From positions 4,340,001-4,404,000 of the forward strand of contig NZ_CP037864.1 of NCBI RefSeq assembly GCF_004353845.1: DNA of 64,000 nt. Reading direction: 5' to 3'. Both the position numbers and the translations under genes were made by a program. Source of the DNA: Citrobacter arsenatis. GTDB lineage: Bacteria; Pseudomonadota; Gammaproteobacteria; Enterobacterales; Enterobacteriaceae. Under the pieces are notes generated by a model that saw only the letters and a program-made list of their open reading frames with translations, was not told where the DNA came from and did no database searches. Below, piece after piece: positions 50,594 through 60,799 of this stretch (within the stretch, counting starts at the first letter, position 1; every line of letters begins with the position of its first letter).

Positions 50594-51656
50594 CGGCTTC
50601 CCTCCGCTGATCATGTTGACTAAGGCTCTGCCAAAGCCCAAGTTTAATTGTTATATGTTGATTCTTCGTTTCCGGGTTATCCAGACGCATAACGGCCGTA
50701 CGGCCAAGCTGAACTGCACGTTCGCTTTTATTACTGGTAAGTTGAGCATGCGGAAGCGCCGAGCGAGGAATACGTAGTTGCAGCCTGGCATTCACTCTGG
50801 CACCTAAATAAACGTGCATCAGCGCGAGAAAATCATGATAAAGCTGGCCGCCCGGTAACCAGTCACGAACCTCATCGGTAACGCTCGTTGTAAGCGTAAT
50901 GAGTACCTGACTGTTAATATCTACGGCGCTGCGTCCCATCACCGGACGAGAGTGGAGGCTAACAGGTTGCCGCGTGCTCATTTTTAACGCCTTATCCAGC
51001 AGGATTAAGCGTTTATCATGAGGAGTCACGGTAGTATTTGTTGTTGGCGATAATAAAGAAACCAGCGCGGATATACCTTCCGCCGTACGCGTTGGCATTC
51101 TCATTATTCCCAGCAGCGCCAAAAAACGCGATAACGGGGTCTCGGTTTGTTTGCCGCATCCCGGAATCCCCAATCCGGTCAACCCCAGTAAATATTGTGA
51201 TGTTTCATCTGTTCCGCCTGGTCGAAAGGTCGCTGGATAGCTGTATTTTCGCCAGATTCGGTAAAACTGCGTAATTAAGCGATGGTTAAAAATATCCAGA
51301 AACTCAGCGGCAACATCCGAACCGTCCTGGCGCTGGGCGATATCATCCTGATAGGTCGTCGGCAGCGGCGATTCCACGCCATACAATCCCATAAAAGTGA
51401 CACGAACCGTTGGCGGCAGTGTGGGTTGCTGCGGATCATATTCTGCACTTTTAAGCTCACCCGCCGGAAACCCCATCCCCGGATGAGGGCGAAAACGAAT
51501 GGCATCGAAGCGCGGACTTTGTTGGCTCCCAGGACCTGGCGCTTGCGGGTTCCCTTGTTCCAACAACTGACAAAAACGATAAAAATTGGTACGTGGCAGG
51601 TTTTCGCCAAGGCTATTTAGCAGCCGGGTAGCCGCTGATTGTGATTCTCTTTCCAT
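50568..51656 (-). CDS. tssG: T6SS baseplate protein TssG
   Basis: This 362-aa protein is a TssG (ImpH/VasB) baseplate component that binds TssF and TssE. Conserved features include NFYRFCQLLEQ, the FRPHPGMGFP stretch and the later FRPGG and LGLTGLGIPG segments. It overlaps tssF by 40 bp. Confidence 0.92.
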   Translation of the reverse strand: MERESQSAATRLLNSLGENLPRTNFYRFCQLLEQGNPQAPGPGSQQSPRFDAIRFRPHPGMGFPAGELKSAEYDPQQPTLPPTVRVTFMGLYGVESPLPTTYQDDIAQRQDGSDVAAEFLDIFNHRLITQFYRIWRKYSYPATFRPGGTDETSQYLLGLTGLGIPGCGKQTETPLSRFLALLGIMRMPTRTAEGISALVSLLSPTTNTTVTPHDKRLILLDKALKMSTRQPVSLHSRPVMGRSAVDINSQVLITLTTSVTDEVRDWLPGGQLYHDFLALMHVYLGARVNARLQLRIPRSALPHAQLTSNKSERAVQLGRTAVMRLDNPETKNQHITIKLGLWQSLSQHDQRREADETGDYRY

Positions 51657-53383
51657 CGCAAGCTTTTCCCTGCCGGCTGTATGATTAAAGTAAGCTGATT
51701 AAACAAATGAATATCCGCATACAATGCAAAAAAGCGATTAAGCATTTCACCAAACAGATGAATATCGCCTTCACCTGTAAATCCGTTCTCATCAAGCGTT
51801 ATTTCGATGTCCACCCCACGAAGTAGAAATCCTTTTTCAAAGCGCTGTATTTCATGTTGTTGAACATTCATGATCGCATCCAGGCGACGATAATTAAGCT
51901 CATCATCCTGCCAGTTATAGAGAGACAACGTTCCTTTGAGCACTTCAGCGCTGGCCATCATATTCAGAAAGCTGGAGCCCAGGTGGCTCAACACTCGCCA
52001 GTGAAAACGATCCTCAGCGGGAGGGTAAGCAGGTAGCGTCGGTTTACACAGATTGCGCACGGCAAGGGGCGTCTGGAGGATCTGCTCACAACGATTGAGC
52101 AATGTACTTTGCAGAGCTCGCCGCGGTAGTTGACCGTTTGTGCCGGTCACTTTCAAAGACAAGGTTTCATACTCAGCAAGACGATCCCGTTCCCAGGCAT
52201 CTCCTCCGAGGATCAGCCATGTATCATATAATCCGGATACGCCGCGTCTGACGCGAGTATGGTAATAACGCTCGGGCGCGTTCCGGCGCATCATGCCTCC
52301 CTTATGGCGAAAGCTGGTAAAAGGAGCATAAACAGCATTACGCGTTCGCTGTGAACCTGAAACCGCATCGACTGCATAAATTTCCGTGTGGCCATCCTGC
52401 AACCTTCGCGGACGCAGCAAATATTCGCTTTCCAGACCATTAACTACCAGCGGATCGGCCTCAATCGTGAAAAGATTAATAACCGGAACGCAATGAAGAC
52501 GGATATTTTCACTCCCCACAGGAAGCTCAGAACTCCACTGTTGAGTCAGTACCGCTTCTATTTCAAAGCAGTCTATACCCGCAGGAAACGATATCTTTTC
52601 CAGACCGTTAAGATGGACAAACATAAATTTTTCGCGGAACGTAAAATACTCAAGCAACAATTGCCAACCGCCAAACGCCGTATCGCCTTTTGGCCACAAA
52701 CTGTCTTCATCGGCAAATCCGCCCGGGGAAAAGTAACCCTCCAGTCGAATACGTTCTACGCTGTTGGGGAGTCTCAAATAAAGAGAAGCCAGACGCTTTG
52801 TCAAAGCAAGGTGCAGCGCGTGGGTCACCGGCGCGTCACCGCTGAGGTAAAGGCTGAGGTGCGTCAGATCGGTTTGCGACCAGTCCATCTGTGGATTGCA
52901 CTTTATTCGCATACGGATGACCGAGCGCCCATCAGGTTCGGCATCAATATTCACCGCCACGACAGACAGCGGATTAAGCGTAACGGGCTGGGTAGTACGA
53001 TACTGACATACCGTTTTTTTAGGGCCAACGGGCTGTGACAATATGCCAAACCTCGCGTTAATCCGCTCGCTCATTTTCAGCACATCAATATCAGGTAAAA
53101 GCTCGACAACACTTAAGGAGGGAATGGTACGTAAATAATGCGGCCACAGCAGACTCATCAAGCCTTCGGTAAATTCAGGGAGATGATCGTCAATTTTAGC
53201 GCGCAATCGCCCCATCGAAAATGCAAAACCTTCAAATAATCGCTCCACATACGGATCGGGAATGCCGGCTTTATCCAGATCCAGCATCGCTGCACGATCC
53301 GGATGCGCCTGTGCAAACTCTTTTGCCGCTTCCCTTAAATAACGCATTTCCGCGTCATAATAACGCAGAGTTAAATCTTCCAT
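51617..53383 (-). CDS. tssF: T6SS baseplate protein TssF
   Basis: This 588-aa protein is a TssF (VasA/ImpG) baseplate wedge component. It begins MEDLTLRYYDAEMRYLREAA, and the DPYVERLFEGFAF and MSLLWPHYLRTIPS segments are diagnostic. It lies 22 bp downstream of tssA. Confidence 0.94.
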   Translation of the reverse strand: MEDLTLRYYDAEMRYLREAAKEFAQAHPDRAAMLDLDKAGIPDPYVERLFEGFAFSMGRLRAKIDDHLPEFTEGLMSLLWPHYLRTIPSLSVVELLPDIDVLKMSERINARFGILSQPVGPKKTVCQYRTTQPVTLNPLSVVAVNIDAEPDGRSVIRMRIKCNPQMDWSQTDLTHLSLYLSGDAPVTHALHLALTKRLASLYLRLPNSVERIRLEGYFSPGGFADEDSLWPKGDTAFGGWQLLLEYFTFREKFMFVHLNGLEKISFPAGIDCFEIEAVLTQQWSSELPVGSENIRLHCVPVINLFTIEADPLVVNGLESEYLLRPRRLQDGHTEIYAVDAVSGSQRTRNAVYAPFTSFRHKGGMMRRNAPERYYHTRVRRGVSGLYDTWLILGGDAWERDRLAEYETLSLKVTGTNGQLPRRALQSTLLNRCEQILQTPLAVRNLCKPTLPAYPPAEDRFHWRVLSHLGSSFLNMMASAEVLKGTLSLYNWQDDELNYRRLDAIMNVQQHEIQRFEKGFLLRGVDIEITLDENGFTGEGDIHLFGEMLNRFFALYADIHLFNQLTLIIQPAGKSLRWKENHNQRLPGC

Positions 53384-53405
53384 TTTACAGTTCGCTTATT
53401 TAGTT

Positions 53406-55004
53406 TTAGCCACACAAGACGGCAGCTCTGGCGGGATCAATGGCGACCAAACCGGACAACAGGGAGTCCATCTCTGGTGCCAGACGCGCTTTGTCACTTT
53501 CACTGCGGTTGGCTTTTAAACGCAAAAGTTTCAGCCGTCGCGCTTTAACTTCAAACATCAGGTCAGGCTCCCATTGTTTGAGAGTGAGAGAGTGTGCTGT
53601 GGTATTCAATTCGCCAAGCAAATGCAGCGCGAGATCGTTGCGCCCACATTGTTCGGTCAGACGGGCCATCAACAACTGGCGTAACCAACGCTGTCGACCT
53701 GAAATAATGCCGGGGCGTGCCTGAAGCCAGGCAAGTGCTGCTTCAACGCCTTCGCTATCCGCCAGCGTCAGAGCTTCGCTTTCAAGTAGCAGAATATCGT
53801 CGTCCGCTCCTGCACTAACCGCGGCGATTTTTTCAGTCTGCCAGTCGCTTTCCTGCAGCACGTCACGAGCTATCCACTCGCGGGTGACATCGTCAGCAAA
53901 GGGGGTTCCATCGTTAAAAGCTAGCGTTTCCAGACCCGGCATCCGATGTAGCAGCATTTTCAGATCACTGATGATAATCGCGGCATTTTTATCCCAAGGC
54001 GATCCCGCCCTCATTAATGCCTGATGAAGGTACCACTGCACGTCCAGCCAGAAATGATTCACTCCCTCAACAAATAAGCTATCCGTTAACTCAATCAGTT
54101 CGGTCCAGCTTTGCTGCAAATACAGACGTTTGAGCTGCGCGCGATAATCACTCTTGGGCGGTACCAGGCGCGTACGTCCGGCGCCATCTGGCGGAGGAAG
54201 CTGGCTGACCGTATCGAGCCGCACACTTTTCATCAAATGATGCGCCGCCAGCCAGCCATCCGGCTGATCGCTTAAGTATTTTGCCAACACCCGTGCCTGT
54301 TCCAGCAGCTCACGACCAGAGGCAATACCTTTGAGGACGGGGGTTTCTGCGCTGTGCCGACTGGGCTGAGCACTGATATTTTGCGGTACCAATGCCTGAG
54401 CGCCGCCAGACTGTGCCAGCCGATTCTCCAGCGCGCTATACAACGCCCCAAGCCCTGGACGAATACTCTCCTCTCGCTGACTAAACTGCTGCTCAAGCAG
54501 CATCAGCGCACCGGCGATCCGTTGCGCGTCAGGTCGTGAAACTTCGGGAAAACGCGCCAGACTATCCAGCATCCTTCCACCTGCCAGCCATTCAAGGGCG
54601 GCCTTATGGCTGTTGGCTCTTAAGGGATGGAGAGAATCGCCATATTGCTGCATCAGGCCAGCCAGCAAATTCAGACCATCCGCCAGGCCGGACTCACCAT
54701 CCTGATGCAAACGCGCCCATATGTAGTAAGTGACAACGCGGACATCTTTACAGGTGTGGGTCAGGATTTTTTCCGCAAGCTCAATGATGAGATCCGTTTG
54801 CGCGCCTGAAAGTTTATTCACCTCCTCTCGCATGCGCTGAAAATCATCGTCATAGCCAGGATCTTCACCACCAGGTTTGGCTACTGAAATTGGCAATAGC
54901 CAGTTTTGCCATAGCGCAGTCTGCGTTTGCGCCTGTTCCATTAGTTGCTGTTGTTCTTCTGGCGAAGTCGTGCTGGCTGCCAGTAGACGTTTCAGAGCGC
55001 TCAT
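53406..55004 (-). CDS. tssA: T6SS assembly protein TssA
   Basis: This 532-aa protein has an ImpA_N domain at about residues 35-160. TssA proteins prime baseplate docking and sheath-tube polymerisation. The C-terminal half is helical, and I cannot assign its TssA subtype. The start overlaps the tssM stop (ATGA), so the two are translationally coupled. Confidence 0.88.
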   Translation of the reverse strand: MSALKRLLAASTTSPEEQQQLMEQAQTQTALWQNWLLPISVAKPGGEDPGYDDDFQRMREEVNKLSGAQTDLIIELAEKILTHTCKDVRVVTYYIWARLHQDGESGLADGLNLLAGLMQQYGDSLHPLRANSHKAALEWLAGGRMLDSLARFPEVSRPDAQRIAGALMLLEQQFSQREESIRPGLGALYSALENRLAQSGGAQALVPQNISAQPSRHSAETPVLKGIASGRELLEQARVLAKYLSDQPDGWLAAHHLMKSVRLDTVSQLPPPDGAGRTRLVPPKSDYRAQLKRLYLQQSWTELIELTDSLFVEGVNHFWLDVQWYLHQALMRAGSPWDKNAAIIISDLKMLLHRMPGLETLAFNDGTPFADDVTREWIARDVLQESDWQTEKIAAVSAGADDDILLLESEALTLADSEGVEAALAWLQARPGIISGRQRWLRQLLMARLTEQCGRNDLALHLLGELNTTAHSLTLKQWEPDLMFEVKARRLKLLRLKANRSESDKARLAPEMDSLLSGLVAIDPARAAVLCG

Positions 55005-58000
55005 TCTTCTTCCTCTGAGGAGATCTTGCCGCTTACAACAAAAATTGCTTCTGGTAGCTCAAAATCGCGAAGTTTGAGTAATACAAGGGGACCTTCACCG
55101 GCTTCAGTTCGCAGGGTATAGTTCAGCGGCAATCCATCCTGCGCAGTCCAGCGCAGATTAAAGCCGCTGCTCACGCCAGCATTGTCGGTTATCTCCGCTT
55201 TCTCAAGCAGTCGGATCCACCCCCAGGTACCGGGGTTATCTGAGTAGATTCGGGTTCCCGAATTGGTGCTCACCCAGCTTAGGGTTGCCCCTGACGCTTG
55301 CGTATCAGCAGGCCAGACAACGTTTTTCCACGCTGGCATCTGATTAACGTAAGTGAGTTTCTGCCCATCCAGCACGAGGTCAGTCTGCATCACGTCGCGC
55401 GCCGTTCCAGGACGCAATTCAAAACGCATCCCGGCTTCTCCACGAATAAATGCGACATCCGCAATTTGACTGAGTTGGTCCATCGCCTCGAGAAACGCCG
55501 GATTAAACTCCAGCCCCTGAGCATTCACCGTGTCGGCAACCCAGTGACTTCCCTGTTTATGCAGCACACCGCTTAAATGACTTTCGAGAAAATGCGGGAT
55601 TCGCCCATTATCGCTTCGCAGATATTGCGCCAGCAGCGGCAGAGAAGCCTCACTGCCAACATCGCGAAACGGATAACGTCCGCCGAATGCGCTGTTCCAG
55701 TCATTCACAATCAGCGCCTTCCATTGCGCATTCAGGCCCGCCGCGGTGGGTTGCAACACCTGCTGCCATGACTGCTCCAGTGGCTGAACAAACATCGTTT
55801 GACCAAATCCACTCCATGCTTGCCCCAGACTGGCAGCCACCAGATTGCCATAGTCACGCGTGGTGGTGAGATCGATGGTTTTACCCTGAAACACCGTTTG
55901 CGCCAGGGCCTGGCTCATGCCTTGCGGATCGGCAGCGTTAGTAATCTGCTGGAGTTTCAGCCTGACCTGCGTTACCCGGGTCAGGTAGGTTTGCAGACTC
56001 AGATGACTGATATCCTGCCCAGCCGATTGTTCATCCATCAATGCCAGGATTGGCGAGAAGGTACTCGCCATAGGGCCTTCTTCCCGCGCATGTTGGTCAA
56101 TGATTTGATTTTCTTTGGTGTTAAATAGATCCTTTGCCGACTTCACCAGCGAATCCGACAGCGCTTCTCCGGTTAACCCTGTGCGTCCCTGAACGGCGAG
56201 CGTATTCATTAACGCAACCAGAGGAGACTGACGGATATCTGCAATCAACGTGAGTTGATCGATAGCATCACTTAGCGTCTGGGTGCGCTTCGAGCGAATA
56301 CTGTTGAGAAAATCCAGCCAGTTGTCGGCAAAATCCGTGAAGTAACGCTCGCTAAGACGCGCCTTTAAGGCCTGTGGAGAGAGAGGGTCGCTTGCAGAAT
56401 GCGTATCATCTCCCAGCACCTGATCCATTTCTTCCCGACGGTTGTTGACGATTTTCTCAATAGCAGGCAAAACCTCCTCTTCCCAGGCTTTGCGGGTATA
56501 CACGCCAGCAACCGAATTCCGGGTATAAAATACGTGCTCTGCCCGAGTCTCGCCGGTCATGTCTTCCAGACGAAGATCGGTGTAATGTGGCGTTACCTGT
56601 TCAATGATTTTCTGATACAGGGCGGCTTCACCATTGCGGATCCCCATCTGACGAATTAACAGCGCTCGCACCTGGCTAATAAGATTTTTATCGGCTGCTA
56701 TCTTCCATTCAGGATGCGCCTGAAGGTTCTCTCCCCAGAATTGCCAGAGCCCAGGGCCAACGCCCTGCCATGATGCGCGCGAAATACCCGCTCGCTCCGG
56801 CCAGTCTTGCATCAGCGCCTGACTAAAAAATAACGCCTCCATCTGCTCAGGCCGGGAAAGCATCAGATACATTTTCAGCTGGTTGTAGGCGATCTTTGCC
56901 CGGGCGGCAAACTGCGGGCTGTCTGGAGCCAGTCGGGTTAACGCCGTTAATTCCTGGGTAAGATGTTGGGCGGCTTCATCACGCAAGAGTGGAATAGCGA
57001 TACGTGTATAACGCGGCCATAGCGCATCCAACAGAGCATCATTTTGGCTTAAGCCGAAGCGGTAGTACCACGGCACCCCATTCTGCTGACGCCAGCGAAG
57101 CTGACCAGGCGTTTGCTGCAGAGCAGACAGCGCCGTAAGACGCTCGGCGAGCGGTTTATCCACACCGCCTGCCAGGCTCGCCTGGTCCAGACTTTTGCCG
57201 ATCAGATTGCGACTAGCCAGAAAAGACACCACCATTCCCGCCCCCCATAGCAGCATCAAACCGGCTGTACAGACGGCCAACACGCGCATCCCTGAACGGC
57301 CTGTACGCTGTGCCTTTAGTTCAGCAGGTAACGCAGGGAGTGAATCAAGCAGCGCACGCCAGCGCTCATCACGCATCCAGGCATGCGCGATGAGCGATGA
57401 AGTATCTTCCGCATACTGGCTCAGGATTACCGCCGCCAGCGGCAGAGACCGATGCGGACTGAAAAAAGTGGACAACGATTCGCTGATGGCTTCTGCATTA
57501 GGCATCAGCAAGTTAGCCATTTTTAGTAAGAAGTTATCGCGGATATTGCGCGTAACCTGCTGCGTGCCCTGCTCCGCCATCTGCATTGCCAGCGAGGTCA
57601 ACTGCGAACGACATAAAGCCGTGGTGCATCCTGCAGGGAACAAACACGTCGCAGAGTGCAAGGTTACGTCATCCCGGACGAATTGAGCGCCATTCAGCGA
57701 CCAAAGGTATACCGGTACTCGCCAGCGGAGCGTGGTAAAAACAGCCTGAAGATGGCGGGCGGCATTATCTATTTGTTCTGCGGTTAAAGAGACAACAGGT
57801 GCCGATTGAACCAGTGTATCCTGGTGCTGAAAAGTGGGGGTTACCCATACAATCCCATCCAGCGGACGCCGATGCAGCTTGCGTATCGCATCAAACAACG
57901 AGGCATCTGGCGTTTCAGTGAGCGTACCTCCCCAGATTAACACCACGCCATCCCCTTCAACCCAGCGCTGAGTGGTGAGTTTTGGCACCAGTTGCTCAAC

Positions 58001-58408
58001 CTGAGAGGCATCCCCCATCACCAGCAGGATACGCGTTTTGGCGCGCCAGCGGCGACCGTAACTCTGACGAAGATATGTAAGTACATGATTTAAAATTTCA
58101 GCACGACTATTTTTAATAGCTTTCTTTGATTTACGCCCAGAATTACTTAAACCAGACAATAGGTTAAAACGCTGAAAATAACTTCTTGAAATAATCATTT
58201 GCCATAAACGAACAATTGCATCATCAAAAAGTAATATTGTGATACATATACCAGCAACTATCAGTGACGCATTTAGTTTTTTCTCCATGGTTGAAATATG
58301 AATCAATGGATTTTCTACCCAAATGAAAAATCCCCCCGTAGCTACTATCAGCATAACAATAAACCACGTACTTACACGCTTATTATTTTTCACATCATCA
58401 CCCTTCAT
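55001..58408 (-). CDS. tssM: T6SS inner-membrane complex protein TssM (IcmF)
   Basis: This 1135-aa protein spans the inner membrane and joins TssL to TssJ. Two N-terminal helices (about 14-31 and 47-66) and a third at 374-397 flank the cytoplasmic domain. The rest is periplasmic, with the IcmF-related and VasK C-terminal domains. The P-loop expected in the cytoplasmic domain after TRILLV reads MGDASQVEQL and lacks the Walker A GK[ST]. The ATG at 58408 is used; a TTG one codon before is possible. There is no strong ribosome site, and translation is probably coupled to the gene upstream, which ends 5 bases away. Confidence 0.93.
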   Translation of the reverse strand: MKGDDVKNNKRVSTWFIVMLIVATGGFFIWVENPLIHISTMEKKLNASLIVAGICITILLFDDAIVRLWQMIISRSYFQRFNLLSGLSNSGRKSKKAIKNSRAEILNHVLTYLRQSYGRRWRAKTRILLVMGDASQVEQLVPKLTTQRWVEGDGVVLIWGGTLTETPDASLFDAIRKLHRRPLDGIVWVTPTFQHQDTLVQSAPVVSLTAEQIDNAARHLQAVFTTLRWRVPVYLWSLNGAQFVRDDVTLHSATCLFPAGCTTALCRSQLTSLAMQMAEQGTQQVTRNIRDNFLLKMANLLMPNAEAISESLSTFFSPHRSLPLAAVILSQYAEDTSSLIAHAWMRDERWRALLDSLPALPAELKAQRTGRSGMRVLAVCTAGLMLLWGAGMVVSFLASRNLIGKSLDQASLAGGVDKPLAERLTALSALQQTPGQLRWRQQNGVPWYYRFGLSQNDALLDALWPRYTRIAIPLLRDEAAQHLTQELTALTRLAPDSPQFAARAKIAYNQLKMYLMLSRPEQMEALFFSQALMQDWPERAGISRASWQGVGPGLWQFWGENLQAHPEWKIAADKNLISQVRALLIRQMGIRNGEAALYQKIIEQVTPHYTDLRLEDMTGETRAEHVFYTRNSVAGVYTRKAWEEEVLPAIEKIVNNRREEMDQVLGDDTHSASDPLSPQALKARLSERYFTDFADNWLDFLNSIRSKRTQTLSDAIDQLTLIADIRQSPLVALMNTLAVQGRTGLTGEALSDSLVKSAKDLFNTKENQIIDQHAREEGPMASTFSPILALMDEQSAGQDISHLSLQTYLTRVTQVRLKLQQITNAADPQGMSQALAQTVFQGKTIDLTTTRDYGNLVAASLGQAWSGFGQTMFVQPLEQSWQQVLQPTAAGLNAQWKALIVNDWNSAFGGRYPFRDVGSEASLPLLAQYLRSDNGRIPHFLESHLSGVLHKQGSHWVADTVNAQGLEFNPAFLEAMDQLSQIADVAFIRGEAGMRFELRPGTARDVMQTDLVLDGQKLTYVNQMPAWKNVVWPADTQASGATLSWVSTNSGTRIYSDNPGTWGWIRLLEKAEITDNAGVSSGFNLRWTAQDGLPLNYTLRTEAGEGPLVLLKLRDFELPEAIFVVSGKISSEEEE

Positions 58409-58413
58409 CAAGG

Positions 58414-59595
58414 TTATACCGGATGAACAATAAGCATATGAGTGGTTTTATCATTAATTAATAGCCATTGTGCCATATTTGATTTAACAGCATGTTCGTT
58501 AGCACATATTAAAATAATATTCCCAACTACCGAGTTCAGCTTACCAAATGTATCATCCAACACGAAATCTCCTTTTTTCGATAACATATATCCAGATTGT
58601 TCCATTGACTGGAGTACCAGAGCCAATGTTTCGCTTTGTGTCTGGCTACGCCAAAAAAACCACGGCAGATCTGTCGTTATGTTTCCCCATAACGTCACGG
58701 TTGTTACTGATTCCCCAGGCTCGTCCATAACTACCGGACGATGTATCCATGACTGCGGTGTTACATGATGTTGAGTTAGCCAGTCTGGTGAGGCCAGCAA
58801 TATAGCAGATACCGATTCGACCTGCTGGTCTCGTGGTTCAAGAAACAAATTAATCTCAATAGAAAGAATTAATGTCGACTCCTGATAATCCAGACACTTA
58901 TCAATCCACATTACTCCGTCACTTTCTGCGCAGATAGTCAGATTTTTGTCATCGAAAGAGAATAAACAAACCCGACGCCAAACGGTATTAATCGTTTCAT
59001 TCTTCAGCGTACCATCATGTTGAATACGGATATGGAGACTTCCAGAAAATTCCTCGAATTCTGGTTGTAACTGTCGAATAATATCCGTCAGTAATTGTTC
59101 CATGCGTCGCAGATAACCGCCCTCACTCACATCTCTAAGTTGTGGGGAAATTAGTGCAGTACTTAACATCCTCTGATATTGAGGGTGAAAAAATGGTTGA
59201 AGTTCACTCCCCCCTTGTAAAAGCGCCGCTGCCAGTTTATTTCTGGCGACTGGAGTAATATATGCTGTTGCCAACACCCCCATAGCTAATTTTCCTAAAG
59301 CAACCTGCTCATCGTATTGCTGCTGGTGTAAGTGATTCCACCAGATGACACGATCACGTTCATTTTCATAACGTCGCAATTGAAAAACATAACCTATAGA
59401 ACTAATTAAAAAAGGAACAAAAAGAGAGCAAAACCAAAACCAGATTGTATGTGTAGATTCATTTTCACGCCAAAATGAGAATACTAATACTGCCCCAAAA
59501 ACAATACAGAGAAGTATGGTAATTAACCAACGAAATTTATCTGGGGGAACTGGTAATTCGGTTTTCTCTGGGATCTTTTTAAGATCGATTGGCAT
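58414..59595 (-). CDS. Unrecognised two-TM protein of the T6SS cluster
   Basis: I do not recognise a domain in this 393-aa protein. Two membrane helices lie at 22-41 and 50-71, followed by a basic and acidic stretch and a ~320-residue soluble domain that is probably cytoplasmic or periplasmic depending on topology. It sits between the PAAR gene (3 bp upstream) and tssM (5 bp downstream), in a tight operon. It may be an accessory of the membrane complex or of spike loading. AT content is higher than in tssM. Confidence 0.8.
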   Translation of the reverse strand: MPIDLKKIPEKTELPVPPDKFRWLITILLCIVFGAVLVFSFWRENESTHTIWFWFCSLFVPFLISSIGYVFQLRRYENERDRVIWWNHLHQQQYDEQVALGKLAMGVLATAYITPVARNKLAAALLQGGSELQPFFHPQYQRMLSTALISPQLRDVSEGGYLRRMEQLLTDIIRQLQPEFEEFSGSLHIRIQHDGTLKNETINTVWRRVCLFSFDDKNLTICAESDGVMWIDKCLDYQESTLILSIEINLFLEPRDQQVESVSAILLASPDWLTQHHVTPQSWIHRPVVMDEPGESVTTVTLWGNITTDLPWFFWRSQTQSETLALVLQSMEQSGYMLSKKGDFVLDDTFGKLNSVVGNIILICANEHAVKSNMAQWLLINDKTTHMLIVHPV

Positions 59596-59598
59596 ATG

Positions 59599-59856
59599 TT
59601 ACAGCCTTCCAGCAATAGGTAATGAGGAAATTAATGTACAACCACATCCACAACGGTGACCATGGAGAGCGATAGGCTTACCATTAATTCTGGAACCGAA
59701 ATCTCCTTCAATTATAATTGTTTCGCCATGTATTGGGCAGAAAACTTTATCCAGCATACAAGAAACCGGCAATCCCATAAAAATAACGCCAGAACTCCCT
59801 TCAAGGACAATACCGCCATGAGTCGTTTTATCTGAAAGACGAATAACGCCAAGCAT
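59599..59856 (-). CDS. PAAR-domain spike tip protein
   Basis: This 85-aa protein is a stand-alone PAAR-like domain that should cap the VgrG spike and bind a metal. Features are the TTHGG turn, the repeated glycine pattern in GSSGVIFMGLP, CPIHGE, and a His/Cys-rich end HGHRCGCGC. It has no toxin extension, so effectors must be recruited by other means. The ATG at 59856 follows an AGAGGG site. Confidence 0.9.
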   Translation of the reverse strand: MLGVIRLSDKTTHGGIVLEGSSGVIFMGLPVSCMLDKVFCPIHGETIIIEGDFGSRINGKPIALHGHRCGCGCTLISSLPIAGRL

Positions 59857-59883
59857 ATTTCACCCTCTTTATTTCGAACAAAA

Positions 59884-60762
59884 CTATCCGATATCAACTG
59901 ATAACATCTTCCACATGCTCTCTTCCTGGATCATAATAATAGTAATATCGAATACATTACCATCATTAAATTTAACACTTCCTGAAAGTACACCTCTGCC
60001 ACCTTCGACGGATATATTATTAAAACTATAATCCTCTATATTTTCAAAATTATAAGATTTCATTGCCAACTTAAAATCTTCACTTGTGATCTTCTCGCGC
60101 ATCTCACTAGCAGTTTGTGCATAGGCTAATATATAGGAATTTTCACGTAACAAATCTATTTCAGCTCTTGCAGCCTCCTTAACGCCTGTCGTCATAAAAA
60201 ACACAAAGGAAAGAATAGATATTGTTAGAATAGCGATAAATGCCAGACAGGCAAAAACTTTCAATTTTGCTGACCGCTTCTTCCCAACATAAAAAGTTGA
60301 TTTTATTCGCCAACCAGATTCTTTTATGACATTAAAAATAGGAGCGGTGACACTGGATGATTCAAAATCGTAACTGTAAACCTTTCCTAACTCTCCATTC
60401 TTCTTTAGTCCCCAGGCTCCACCTAGTTTGAATTCTTTCCTCCGACCTAACTGAAATTCTTTTTTAAAACCAATTTTTTCCGGTCCAGCCTCCCATTCAC
60501 TACTGGTTGATTTCTCCTGATAGCCAACCTGCTTACCAACATCATCAAATAAAAGCTTGATCTGAAACCTTCCTTTTAAACCGCCAACACCATAGATATT
60601 TTCCCATTTCGCATCGACATAATCACAAATAACAACAAGGTCATTGCCATCCTCCTGTATAGTAAATGGAGCATCATGATATTCATTTAAATCCAACAAT
60701 CGTTTTTTTAAGGAAATTAAGGAGCAAGGTCCCGATGATGGCGCAGACATATTTTGAGGCAT
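59884..60762 (-). CDS. Unrecognised one-TM protein upstream of PAAR
   Basis: I do not recognise this 292-aa protein. The first ~165 residues are soluble with beta-rich and basic character. One strong membrane helix lies at 168-191, and ~100 residues follow that end in a beta-rich domain with NISVEGGRGVLSGSVKFNDG. It is AT-rich compared with the SUMF1 genes on its right. Placement suggests an immunity or accessory protein, but nothing in the sequence shows the activity. Confidence 0.75.
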   Translation of the reverse strand: MPQNMSAPSSGPCSLISLKKRLLDLNEYHDAPFTIQEDGNDLVVICDYVDAKWENIYGVGGLKGRFQIKLLFDDVGKQVGYQEKSTSSEWEAGPEKIGFKKEFQLGRRKEFKLGGAWGLKKNGELGKVYSYDFESSSVTAPIFNVIKESGWRIKSTFYVGKKRSAKLKVFACLAFIAILTISILSFVFFMTTGVKEAARAEIDLLRENSYILAYAQTASEMREKITSEDFKLAMKSYNFENIEDYSFNNISVEGGRGVLSGSVKFNDGNVFDITIIMIQEESMWKMLSVDIG

Positions 60763-60799
60763 AATTCTCTCTTCTCAATTAATAAATAACAGTAAACGT

